DNA from: Gymnogyps californianus
Lineage: Eukaryota; Chordata; Aves; Accipitriformes; Cathartidae
Assembly (NCBI RefSeq): GCF_018139145.2
Contig: NC_059478.1
Span: forward strand, 14,491,001 to 14,555,000
Length of the DNA stretch: 64,000 nucleotides
Direction: 5' to 3'
The notes below the pieces were generated by a model, which was not told the DNA's origin, searched no databases, and saw only the letters and a program-made list of their open reading frames with translations. Both the position numbers and the translations under genes were made by a program. This document shows, piece by piece, positions 35,701-48,541 of this stretch (position 1 is the first letter of the stretch; every line of letters starts with the position of its first letter).

Positions 35701-38700
35701 CACTGGGAGAGTGACTCTGTGGAGCCTACTTGGCACTGCAGTCACTCCTAGCAAAAGATGGTATTCAATTTGAAAAATTAAAAGAAAATAGTTGAATGAG
35801 ACAGTGATACAATGTTTTAATCACAGATTGCTTATATCTAAGAATATTCATTTCCAGACAAGCTCAGGGGTGCTAGCTGTCACTCAGCTCAGCAGGCTGG
35901 ATTCACAGCAAAGGAAGACAGGATCTTTGTTTCAAACCACAGCCCGAATAAATCTGTTACCTGGTAATTTGTCATAATAAACAATTGCTCAGAAAACACT
36001 AGAGTAGAGATGAACAAACCATTCACAGCAAATTATTCATCCGGTAAATTGTATCTTTTTCCAGTTCAAGAATTGCCAGGGAACAGTCTTGAGTCATACT
36101 GATCTTTATGCTAGTCAAAATGGTTTTGTAAATCATTTGGATGTGCATGTATCTTCCTATAAATCATCCAAGCATTCCCTGCTGTGAATCTTACTCTACA
36201 TCCCTGGCATTCTAGAAGCAATGCTGAGCATTTGGGCATCTTTTCCACATGAGGCTAGGCTGATGAGCGCTGCAGCTGCAGAGCTTTAGGACAGAGCTGC
36301 ATCTCAGCCTGTTGTGCTGACAAGCTCCCCACTGCACTAATTCTGAGGAGACAGACTCCTGCTCCATGACACTCTGTAACAACTACATCCCACCAGAAGC
36401 TCACACTCAAAAGGACTCAAGCATGCAAAGACTAACTTCCACAGATTATAGAGCCAAGTCCTGAAACTCACTTCCCCACCAAGAATAGAGACCATCTTAT
36501 TGCCAAAACAAAAAAGCAAAGCCCATTTTCTAAGCTGAGCTTTCCTCAGTAATTCTCCCACACATGACCATATACATGCACATCAACATGCAAGCAAATA
36601 AATTAACTATAAACTAATCCTAGAATTATAGAGTAATAAGGTTATTTGTCCCACAGAAAACAGACCATTTAGCTTATGGCTAAATGATCTGCATAATTGA
36701 TATGATATGGATCATTATTACTGGGGTTTCTACATTCAGTTACTGGGAAACTGAGAAGACACAGAGTTACCCAGCACCAAGTTGTGGAGACTATACGAAA
36801 AGGAATGTTTTCCGCGGTATGGCTTTTGCTGGGCTCTAGAAAACAGACGTACTACATTGATGGAATAGCTATGACCACAGATTCACAACACTGAGGTGCG
36901 CAGCGGTTTTCTCCAAACTGCAAACAGATCATCCACCTGACTATTCTGGTATTATGATTAATTACCACTCTTATAATCTGTGAACTCCTGTAGACTTTCA
37001 GTTGCTGTCAATCAGTGCATTTAGTAAGCATTTCAAGACAACTTCTAGCCTTCCACATCTCTCTTTTTCCTCAGAGGCCTCTCACAGAAGTAACACACAT
37101 TGTGTCAGACAAGCTGCAAAGGTGATGAACACACGGGGGACATCCTTTCCGCAGCTCTCGTTCAAGTCAGCAGGGATTATTCATAAGTGTAGAGATTGGC
37201 CCCAGATATCAAAACTCTGTATTTCCTCTGAAACCACCACATGGAGGAAATCCTCACTCTTAAAATACAAATCATGTTTATTGATTTTATATCAACAGGA
37301 GTTGCACAAGCTTCTCATAAAAGTGTTCAGCCTCTTAAAGACTAAGGATATTTGTCTCCATCTCTGAAATGGAGGCAGGGAAGAAAATTCACATTTTCTT
37401 TAGAATCAGAAATTTCTGCTAAACTCATGCAGCTCGCCAGCTGAGCATCAGCAGCAGAGCCTGTGGAGTTTTCCTGTATCTACTGCTTCAGAACACTCAA
37501 TTAAAATAATTACATCACAGAAACATTTCAGCAGTCCAAGTGAAACAAAGGTTCTTCAGGATTTTGTTTCAAAATGGCAGTTTTAAACACAGCCCACTGT
37601 AAATGCAGATAATATTTAGATCAGCTGCATTCTGCTGCCGCCTTTGAGTCCACTGTACAGAAGTCCCATTTTCCCTGAAAACTGTTCACTGATAGACCAT
37701 AGCAGCCCAGAGAAGTATATGAAGACTTATGAAAATGACAGCTAACAGGTCAGATTTGGCATCTCAAAACACAATCCATTTTACTGTGCTCTTTGTACAG
37801 AAGCTTGAATTCATATTTACACTGTTCTTATGGTGAACATGAACAGTAAGAATCCACAGGGTCAGAAATACTCGTTTTATTACTGCATCCTGCAGTGACA
37901 CAGTGCAGTGCTCATATTGCTTCATGCTGCGGGCTCCGCACCCTGAGCGGATATTCCCAACATTTGCTCCCGGCAGAAAACACAGTCGAAACCTCCTCAG
38001 ACAACCTACATCGAAGCCAGCAGCAACTCTCCACAGCCAGCTGCATCTTTCTGAAGCTAATGAAATCTCTCTCACCAACAGTTTTTCTGAGCTTTACACC
38101 AGCTCAGTATTTTAAGCCCTATCCGTCTCGCAGCAGAAATATGTTCCTAACACGGTACCCCTAAAGGTAAGCCAAAGACTCTTCCGGCTCTGGTAATCAG
38201 AACATGCTGGAGCACACACACTTGCAGCTCTCCATTGAAAGAGTCTGAATGAGCTCATGAGGGCCTCCAACATTGCTGCAACTGCTTATTTATAGACGGG
38301 TCAAGTATCTTCAAGCATTGTTACACTCAAAGGTCCTACTGACATGTACAATTATCTGGGGCTTTATATGCTTTGCACCATTTAAGATTATTTTTATTCT
38401 TCGTTCAAATGAACTCACAATACTAAAACTGCACTTACAGTGTCATTTATAAATTGATTAAAGTGATTGCAGTATACTTTACTCCATACTAGGTTTGATT
38501 CCATGTCCTTTTTCTTTTAAACATAAATGGTTTGGAGCCCTTTAAGATGAAAACATTTACTGTTAACATGAGACACTGAAGCACCAAAGAAGCCACTAAT
38601 TTTAGACTTACGTAAAATAGTACTTTCCCAGTATTCACTACTCCTGTCTGGTCCCTGTGGAGAGAATAGCTTATTTTAGGTTTCTAGTGAGTGTTACTAT

Positions 38701-41700
38701 CCCAGCCAGTGCATCAGGAGGTGGAGGAGCACCCAGAACAGATGAGCATCCAGAACAGGGTACTGGGCAACTATCTGCAGCCAGAAAGAATGGAGTACTT
38801 GCATGTTGGTAACCAATGGATGCTGCTCCCTTCTGCAGATGCACAGGCCTGAGTCCAAACTGGGCTGCTTAAGTAGGTGCAGTCAACCTGCAGCCATTCA
38901 TTCCCAGTCTAAGGCAATGTGATCTGTACATAGACAAGAACACTTCTAACTCCAAAGACCTGTTAGCTTTGAGCCTCACTGCTTTGAGTTTCTGTGAGAA
39001 TAAGGAAAATGGATTTTTGTGTAAATAGGTGTCAACTGCTATACACACTTTATGTAAAGTTATACATTAAGTTAGTTTGAAAGGTGACCACATGAAAAAC
39101 ATTTGGAGAGGAAAATACCTATACAGCAAAGTTGTTGTTTTAAAGTAATCTGAAAGAAAAGTACCATATTGTATTACTGAATTGTGTTACTCCTTTGATT
39201 TTCTTAAGCTTCCTGAAGTCATTCCCTTAGTTTCCCTCACACAGTATCAGCCACATGTACAAACCACTCCAGATTATTTTTCTTTGCATTTTCTCTTGTT
39301 TGTTCTAATCTTCTTGATCTTCACCTCAACCTGCCCCAACTCTTCTCATCTTGCAGTGTGAATTTTAATGAAGGGCTCTTCAGACAGAACTCAAACTGCA
39401 CAGAAGATTTATAGCACAGCAACCTTCATCTGGAGAAGGCCTAAATTTATTTTCCCAGTTACGTAAAATTTAGCTCTAGTGTGCCCATAAAACTGCCTAC
39501 AAGCAGTACTGATTGTATATCATGGGTCGCTCTACAGACATAATTTAAAACAGGTTCAAGATAACTTGCTTCCCTTTTATTTATTTATTTTTAAGGAAAT
39601 ATTTTGTTTCATATCTGCAATGATGAGAAATTAAATTAGAATCATCTTTGTCCAGAGCAGGTTTAGACATCCATTTCTCCCTTCTGGATCACACCCTCAA
39701 GGTGGTCAGCAACACTTCCATCTCCAAGAAATCAGGCATCACAGTAATTGAGTGTGCATCCTGGCAAAGGCCCTTATGCCTTTTGAGTTAAGCTCCAAGT
39801 CTGTGTCACACCATGCAGACAGGCCATTTATTTAGGCTTCCCTCATCTGGGCAAACTGGGCTTACTGTCACCTTGAAGGACATCACAGATTAGTGGTTAC
39901 TCAGGACCGTCACTGTCAGTGTAGCACTTCGAGAGACAAGTGCCTTTTGGAGCAAAGTACACAGGAAAACTGCTTTAACTCATTACTACAGCTCTAACAG
40001 TAGCTCATTCCTGGAAAAAGGGCACACACCACCTGACATTTCTGTAGCAGCCACCTCCTCAGGACTGCAAGGCAATTTACAGACACTAATTAACACAGCT
40101 TCCCACTCCATCAAGAAAGAAAGGAAATTTTTACGGATCTCATTCTTCAGGCTGAGCAGTTTGGACAGAGAACAGCTCAGCTTAAGCCTAACAGGGTTTC
40201 TTTGGCTCACCAGGAGTTGATGTTAGATTTCCAATATCTCAAGTCCGTGTATCATTCATTAGCTCTCCTGCAGAAGCAAATATCTGTGGCCAAAAGTTCA
40301 GTTCCCACACTCTTACAGCAATTTTTTTAATGGCTTTTCCTATTTTGTTTTCAACCTAGCAAGGAGGCCTTTGTCCATTGGCAAGGTGTTAATTTTAACT
40401 CAAGAGTTTCAGTCTCAGTGGCATGTATTGTAGAGGTGGCTGGTTAATTCATAGTCATGGCATGCCTGTCATGGATAACTGCCTCCAATGATTTCTGATG
40501 AAACAATGTCACTTCTATAAGGAGTTACTTTGTTTCCCTTCATGGAGAAGGAATCCAAAGGGTGCTGTATGGGACTACTTTTATGCTGCCTGTATTTTGC
40601 ATACTTGCAAAGGTCTGTCTTTCCTAGAGACTGACTTACAGTAAATCCAATACTGCTAGACTTTACTAGCTTCCCTTGGTCATGAAGAGGATTAGCCACA
40701 GTGCTGAGCATTTTATCCAACCCGAGATGCTCCCACAGCAGGGCAGCGTAAGGGATGGGGTATAAGCTCGTGCACAGCCCTTAGCAGAGCTTTGCACTGA
40801 CCCACAGCGCTGCACATAAGCATTCAGAAAGAACAGTGGATACCTAACTAAACATATTTTAGGCTCTTACATCTCTGGACTAGCTCTCTGCACTTCAGAG
40901 CACAAACCTCATCAGAGTACATACAAAAGCAGTTCTGTTCACCAGGCCAAATCAGGGACGAAAACATGACAATTTTTATATGCTTTTACACGGATTCGAG
41001 AGCTGAAGTAGGACTTGGGAGGCCTACACAGGCCTCATCCTGGCCCTATGCCCAGGAATGAATTTCACTCTGAAAGACTAAACTGCACTCTTATAGCAAA
41101 TGTTAATACGCTGTTATTGTAATAGTATGGCAATGTCATGATACAGAACAGAAAAATGACACCATAGATAGCAGAGCCCCTGATCTGAAAGACAATAAAC
41201 ACTGTAAAATGTAACATATTAAAATAAATAAAATGATCCCAATGGACTGCTTCACAATACATCCTCTAGCTTAATAGCACTCAGTTACAGTTATTCAATA
41301 GAATATCCTAAATAAATACCAACTCAGTTGATTTTATTAGTATTTCCTGAATGTCAATATGCATGACACATGCCTAGATAATTATGGAATTGGATATTTA
41401 TGTACCATATGAAAATGGATATTTATGTCATTCGACTGGCTCACAAAAAATCCAGAAAGTCCTATATTTATGAGCATGGAACACTGCTTATTTGCCATAT
41501 TAAAACACAGTAAGAAAACATATGGAAAAAGAAATATTTTATACCACAGTGTAAGATGATACTTATATTAAAGTTTTAAATTAGAAATCTATATATACAG
41601 TGCATCAAATACATCTGGATGAAAGAGCTACATAAATTTCAGTTTTATGTTTTCTTTTCCAAGTTGCACTTAGAAAAAGCACAGAACTGATTTTACAGAT

Positions 41701-44700
41701 AATATAGACATAGATGCAGAAGTAAATAGAGATACATGACTGTACCTGAATTCTACATGGTATTTACAACCATGCCTGGACAGAATATAGCATCTCTAGG
41801 CAATCGCTTACACACTGACTGAAGCAATAACATCCAGAAAAAAAATCCAACAACATGCAACATAAGAAAACTACCCCCTTGTTAGTCGGACTCCCTGAAA
41901 TGGAGATATTTCTTCTATCTGGAACAAAGTTTGTCATGCCATGCAGGAGCTGCAGCCTGCCAGAGATAGTGGGACAGCCATGGATCCCAGTGTCCAGGCA
42001 GCTACCACTGTGCAGTGCAAACAGCAATATATTCATCCTATAGAAACTGTAAAGCTCTCAGCAGATGGTCCTGAGAAATCATAATGCTCCTCCTTTGCCC
42101 ACCTGAATAATCAAAGGAATCTTTTTAATAAAATCAAGCAAACTGTACAGTGTAACAAGCTTTGTAAGAAAACAATCTTAGTGTCAACAGCTTCTGTCTG
42201 ACAGAATAAGCCCTGTTTGCCAAAGTTTCATGCCACTGCCTAGCTAGTCCACTTGGTGGCACAGACTCACAGAGAGGGCATTATTTTCCATGTTTGCCAC
42301 CTGGCCTCCCAGGAATTAGGTGAGGCAGATGGGAGAGATTTATTTCAGAAATTTTGATAAATGAGCAGACAGCTACAGCAGCCCTAGAAAAGCTAATCAG
42401 GCTTTTTTACAACTTTTTTCTAATTTGTATTCTTTTGGGATACCTTAACTCATCTGCTACTAAACAGGGATTCCTCTGGCCTGCCAAATAACTCATTTAA
42501 ATTAGCATACATTTACATACATTGACATACAAATTGGCCCCACTGTCATGTTTGGATATGGTCTTGTCTGAATCCACCTATCAATATTATCAGCTGAATT
42601 ATCATTCACTGACACTACTGGGCCCACTCCTGTAAAGTTTCTGAGCCCTTTCACAAGGTGTTTCGCTAAGTTACAGACAAGGCTTTAGCATTTCAAGTAA
42701 TTAGATATCACTAGATACCAGTTTAGTAAATGCTCTATTTTCCATTCCCATCTTACATAAGCAGTACTGTCCATTAATTTTAAAAGGGGCATTAAGGAAC
42801 AACTTCTAAAGGGAAAACATTTTAATATCAGTAAGAGCTGTAAAAGAACTGACTAAGGAGATTTCTGTACCCAACAATGTTGGTTATGTGTGAACTGTCA
42901 TAAGTTACACCTCAGTTTTGCTTCAGTCAATCCCAAGCTATCGGACTCAACAAGGAGCTGATACTGGAGTCAATTTTGGAGAAGTGTAATGGTCTGTGAA
43001 ATAAGAAAGGTCAGATTAGGTGATGCATTATTCATTATAGCCTTAAACTCTGACTGTGTGAATCTCTGACATATTTAGATCTAAAGCATTTATCAGTGCT
43101 TGTGGGTCCATTCTTCCATTCAGATTTATAAAGACTGAATAAACACATAGCAATGCTTCAAGAAACATAAAATGGTCAACACCAAAACATTGTCCCATTG
43201 ATTCGCACTTTCCTGCGCTTATTGAATTACTGATCTAGAAAGTCACATGTATTTATGAAAGTTGTTATGAATAACCCTTCATGACTTTGTGCTTTTCAAA
43301 AGCAGATAATATTAAACAATGGTTACTTTGGGCTGTCTTTTGGTAATACCTGTAAGATACCAGCATTTAATCAATTTTTAACGATTTGTCCTTAACACAA
43401 AAATCATTAACTTTGGGGTTTTATTGGATAAGTAATTTACTTGGAAAAATTGTAGAGTGATTTGTGTATTGTCAATGACTGTTACAGACTTGGCATGAAT
43501 CAAGACTGCAATCATAAGTTTCTACAAAGAGTATAGTTTTACATTTCATTTTCAGTAGTAGTAAATCCAGTTAAAGAGCTTCCCATGTTTCTCTCCCTAT
43601 CTTTGTTTCCACCTCTCTGCTGCAACTCACAGCCTGTTTGAGCTGATACAACTGTGTGTGGGGTATGCTGTAAAATTGATAAATGGAATAATCTAGGGTT
43701 AAGTAGTTAAAAAAAAAAGGGGGGGATATAGACAACTAGATAGATATTGCCACATAGACTGGGAAAAATAGCCAAAAGTGTCTCATGAGGTAGAAAAATG
43801 CAGTACTCATTGACTTGAATTAGAAATGAAGTTAAACAGAAAAGAAAGATGGAACATGGTTACAAAATTGGATATTGAATTGTAACAAAATACAGACCCT
43901 TCCAGACCTCTGTCTTGACTGCAGTAAAGTTAACATTGCACATGGAATATAAATGTTAAAGCAAGAAATACAAAAGCACCAACTATGAACAGCAGGATGC
44001 AGCAAACTGACTTTCCTATTTTTGGAGAAATTTAAGATGAAGTTTAAAAACTGCCTTGGTTGAAACAAAAGCATGTTACAATAGCTACATAGAAGATCAT
44101 GGTGAGCTACCGATGGATTTGGCTGAGTAAACATCTTTGGGTAAGGAGCGAAGCATTAGAGGGATTGTCTGAATTCCACCTGTCCCCCACACTGGTGATT
44201 CTCCTGGCTGGCTCTGCCCTGCTGAGATGCCTATCCAACAGGAAAAAACAACCTCAGGCATACTAAGGGGATTCAGTCTGTCTTCGTACAGCTTAAAGAA
44301 ACCCAAACAGTTTGGAAAAATACAAGTCAGATAATCTTGACAGATATTAGCCACCAGATAACCTGACCTTTACTTCTACGTATTTACAAGTCAAGAACTG
44401 GCTGTTTATTCACTTCAGTGAATACTGTGGTGTACATATAGATGATGTTTGTAAATAACAGCCATCTTTCCTAACCGCCACCTTTTATTTTACAAACATA
44501 CAAGAGTGAGTTAGAGGCCTCCATATTTCCATTTAATTTTATTATCAGAGAGAAGCCCAATTATTGTCATTGTATTTTTTTGCTTTTCATCCTTGAAGAT
44601 GCAATAGTAGTCCTATGAGAATATTTTGTCTACTCAGCTTCCAAGTCGGTATATTAAAACGCCATGGACAGAAATATTTCTAAGAGAACATACGAAGACA

Positions 44701-45000
44701 CCAGCCTCACCTTTCTGAGGTATCTGAGTTCTCTTCTTCCTAAAATAGCTATCATTCCTTCAGGAAGTATTTTCTTGATTAATTGATCCAGGCCCATCCA
44801 TCTAACTTCAGCAGAAAAAGCTAAAATAAATACCTTCCAAACTCTTTTACAAAATTACATGGAATGCAATTTAGCAGATAACCATGAATTTACACAAAAC
44901 ATCTATACAAAAAGTCACTTTATTAGACAACTTTCTGGCTCAGTAAACCACCTTCAAGAATCTCCAAACCTGTACTAAGTAACCAATTGTTGCTGTTTCA
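32721..45000. other. 3' intergenic sequence, first part
   Basis: No exon, RNA gene or intact mobile element is recognised. Small structures are noted: a run of 10 G at 33472-33481, an AT-rich hairpin at 33849-33874, a CpG-bearing block at about 37900-38170, and a 25-bp-period duplication at 41391-41428. All ORFs are short and without family resemblance. Confidence 0.6.
33849..33874. repeat. AT-rich perfect inverted repeat
   Basis: Arms taaatgtatat and atatacattta of 11 bp are separated by gtct. It lies in intergenic DNA 1.8 kb after the OLFM3 stop. Confidence 0.55.
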
Positions 45001-48000
45001 CTGACTCAGCTGACAGACATAGGTTTTACTGCACTCATGTTCTAAAAATTCTTCCATTCTTTCAATTTTACAGAACCCATCCATCAGTATGACTTACAAG
45101 AGTACTGTCTGAGATGCTATCCTAGCATTCAGCTACAATTTCCAGAGGTACTAAATAGGTTTTCTCAGGCTAATAATTCATTACAGAAGCTGAAGCTGCT
45201 AGACCTTATCAGTTGTGTTGTTCACAACCATTGAGGCTTTTTTGGGGGAAAAGATGGTGCACCAGCTTCACAGCTACCTTGTGGTAGCATAAACCTATGT
45301 AACTATTCAGTTTTACAGCTACGTTCCTATCTGCATTGTCACACCAGGGTGCAGCAGCTGTATCAAATCTGTCACTCATGGAAAGTGGAAGACATTCTCA
45401 GGATCACTGCTGATAACAAATACACATCATATGGAGGAGGCTCAGACTGTATGAGGATGAGTGCTCAGTAGTTGATGGCTATTTCATCGTTCTTTATCAT
45501 TGACCAGTTGTGGATAATTTAATTCTATTTTACTAGGACTATACAAAGCATAAATTCAAAGACTGTATTAAATGCAGTCAATAACAAGAGAGAGAACAGA
45601 CACTTCAAAGTCTTAAAAGAAATAAGCCCGCATTTTATCTTCATGAGTTTAGTATGCAGCTTCTATAAAGGTCTAGGTTTAAATACAATAATACTTTGAT
45701 GGGACTAGCCTTCTCTGCTTGAGAGCTGGATCTCTATTTTGTACACTTTAAAGTATCTAAATGCTAATAAAAATATCTTTGGGAAAGAAAATTCCCACTA
45801 GAACTTGCATATTAAGTTAAGCCTTTCTACTGAGAATATTATTAAATCCCACTAAATCCTATTTCCATTCAGTCATCAGCAGCTCTGTGCATAAATAGAT
45901 AGAAAGAATGCTATGAGGAATCATGTTTGTGAAAGAATTATCAGCTATCACTCTTGGCTCATTCGTTAGCAACAAAATAACGATGATTCTTAAAAAATTA
46001 GTTTTAATCTCCCTAAATCAAGAGGTTACTGCCAATACTATTTTAAATCACATAAGTACCGTTAAGAACTTTAGCAAGATCAAACCATGAGAAAAACTCC
46101 TGGAGATGAGCACATTTCTTACTGTAACTTGCTATGTTAGTAGCATAATGGTCAGGAATACAGAATGAGGGATTACATCAGATTTGTCCCAAAATACTCT
46201 GAACATTAGTGGAGAATGAAAGATGTCAATAAACATATAGAAAGATGTATGAGAAGAACTTGTTGGGTTTTTGTTTTTCGTTTGTTTGGGGTTTTTTGTT
46301 GTTAGATTGTGTGAACTTATCCAACAGGGAGAGAGATTTCTTCTGAAACACTTTTTTGAAAGGAGAAGAAAGCAAATGTAAGATGTAAAATATTTCAATA
46401 GCTTTAAAACAAATCCAGGTCAAACATGAAGACACTTTCACCCCAAATATTCTTGCACACAGAGATTTAACTTGTAGAATAATATGATACTTCCGAATAA
46501 TATCTTGCTTCTGAACTACTAGTGCAAAGCCAACATATTTCACTTCATGTAAGTAAGGGAGAGAGGTCTGTTTTGCCATTACAAATGAAAGAGAGTTCTT
46601 AACCTTATGAAGAATGTCATTCATCCAGCAATTGCATTGGTTGGCAGAAATTAGATGCAACACAAACAAGATATTGGGAATTGCACAGGAACTGGTAGAC
46701 ACATGTTGATAAGTGGCAGGGAGCTATCTTTCCAACTGCAAAAGTCACTGACCTAAGTGTCCACAGGGATTCTTCCATCAAGGTAAGTGGAAGAGTCCAT
46801 TTCTGGACTACCAGCAACAAACTGTTGGCATTCATTCTTACAACCCATTTGTCAGCACTTTCTTCCAGGAGGTCTTAGCCCATTCATATCACTCGCATGC
46901 CGCTTCAGGGACCAGACACGGATTAACTCACCCTCTGTCCCCGCTCCTCAACAATCGAAGTTGGTGATGGCTCACACTAAGAGAAAGTTAAGTCCTGGAG
47001 AGTGCCTTTAAGGCACATGGGTGCCTTAAAATTATCTTCCTATAGGACCTGCCTCTGAGCCTACACAACCTACTTTAATACTTCAACCTTAATTTCTATT
47101 TCCATAGCTTCCCTCAAAGGCCAAAGGGAAGAGTGTGCCTAATCCTGGTATACTTCTCTGTCTTTAGCCAGCCAAACCTGTCCTCGCTCAGGATAGATCC
47201 TGAACCAGGAAAATATTCCCTGTTGGCTGTAGAAGAAAGAGAACAGATCGAGACTTACTCATCACCTCTCAGAATCAGAGGGGGCAGACTCAATATTCAG
47301 ATGTCATTACATTCATATATATTTTGAAATATTGCATTTGTTTCAACTAAGATTTGAGATCTTTAATATACTTTCATGAAAATTGCCCATCAGAATGCCA
47401 GAAAATTCTCAGAGAAAGTTAATTTACCTCACCTAGAGCAATTTTTTCTGATTTAGCCATTTTCCAGTCTGATATGAGCTTCAGAACTTGTGCTGCTAAC
47501 TGCATGCTACACACACTAACGACTTCAGGGGTTCTGGAAAGAAAATATTGGGTTTGGTGCTACTCTTTTTTCTCTCTAAGGATATTTGCTCACCTCAGTG
47601 GCCTTAAAAAATATTCAATTCAGTACCAATACTGAAAGAGCATTTTGTTTCCAATAATGCATTGATGGTGGCTGCACAAGAAGTCTACCTTTGCTGCATG
47701 AATAAAGACAAACATTTGGAGCCAAACATATTGTTCACAGAGACTGCAAGTTAAAAAATCTCTGTGGATGTACGTATAACAACTCTAGTGTAAGTCTTCA
47801 GCTTTCTGAGGAATTTCCTTATGGCACTTTCTATGTTGACTTTCCCATAGTTAAAAGTTCCAATATTTTGTATTTTTTAATGTACCTTTGCAGTTGCATT
47901 TTGATAGCCGGCTTTAACAGCCTTTCCCTACACGCTATAGCAACTTCAAATGCTCTGTCTTTATACATGGCTATATTTAGGTTCAGACAAACCTTCCCAG

Positions 48001-48523
48001 TTTCTTAACATTTGCTAGCAACAAATATTTTCAATTAATGTTTGGCAGATTTTTAGTTTGTTTTTAAGACTGTATTGATAAGACAGAAATGGTGGATTTT
48101 TGTGCTTTTATGGAATTCAGATTACATATGACTGGAAATTACAATGAAAGAGAGCACATCATACCACATAGGAACACCGTGTACAGTAATAAATTAGGTT
48201 ATTCAAGTAGCATAAAAGCATCAGACCTGAATTTAAACCTAAATTATTTGTTTAGCTTAGAAAACATAATTCAATAATATGTGCTGTTGGAGCTAAAACA
48301 CTGAAGGAAATGGAGCTTTAGTCTCTAAAATACTAAATGAGAAATGAAAGACATGTGCCAAGTGTGTGTGATTTCAAGAGCAGCCCTCTCCTTCCCGAGT
48401 TTGTCTTATACTGTTCTAGATGGACCTGCTTTTAGACCATTTCCTTCAATAGTTTCCAAATTCATAAGACTACTGAAAAACAAAAGTACAGCAGCTGATA
48501 AGATGATTAGGTGATAAGATACA

Positions 48524-48541
48524 GCAAACTGTACAGTTTGC
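48524..48541. repeat. 18-bp perfect palindrome
   Basis: The sequence gcaaactgtacagtttgc equals its own reverse complement. Fifteen bases of it with one flanking base (agcaaactgtacagt) occur again at 42137-42151. Confidence 0.6.

Noticed and set aside
46226..46702. 158-codon minus-strand ORF, the longest outside OLFM3
   Set aside because: No recognised domain, a low-complexity Lys/Asn/Gln C-terminus, no flanking gene structure, and AT-rich surroundings where such lengths arise by chance.
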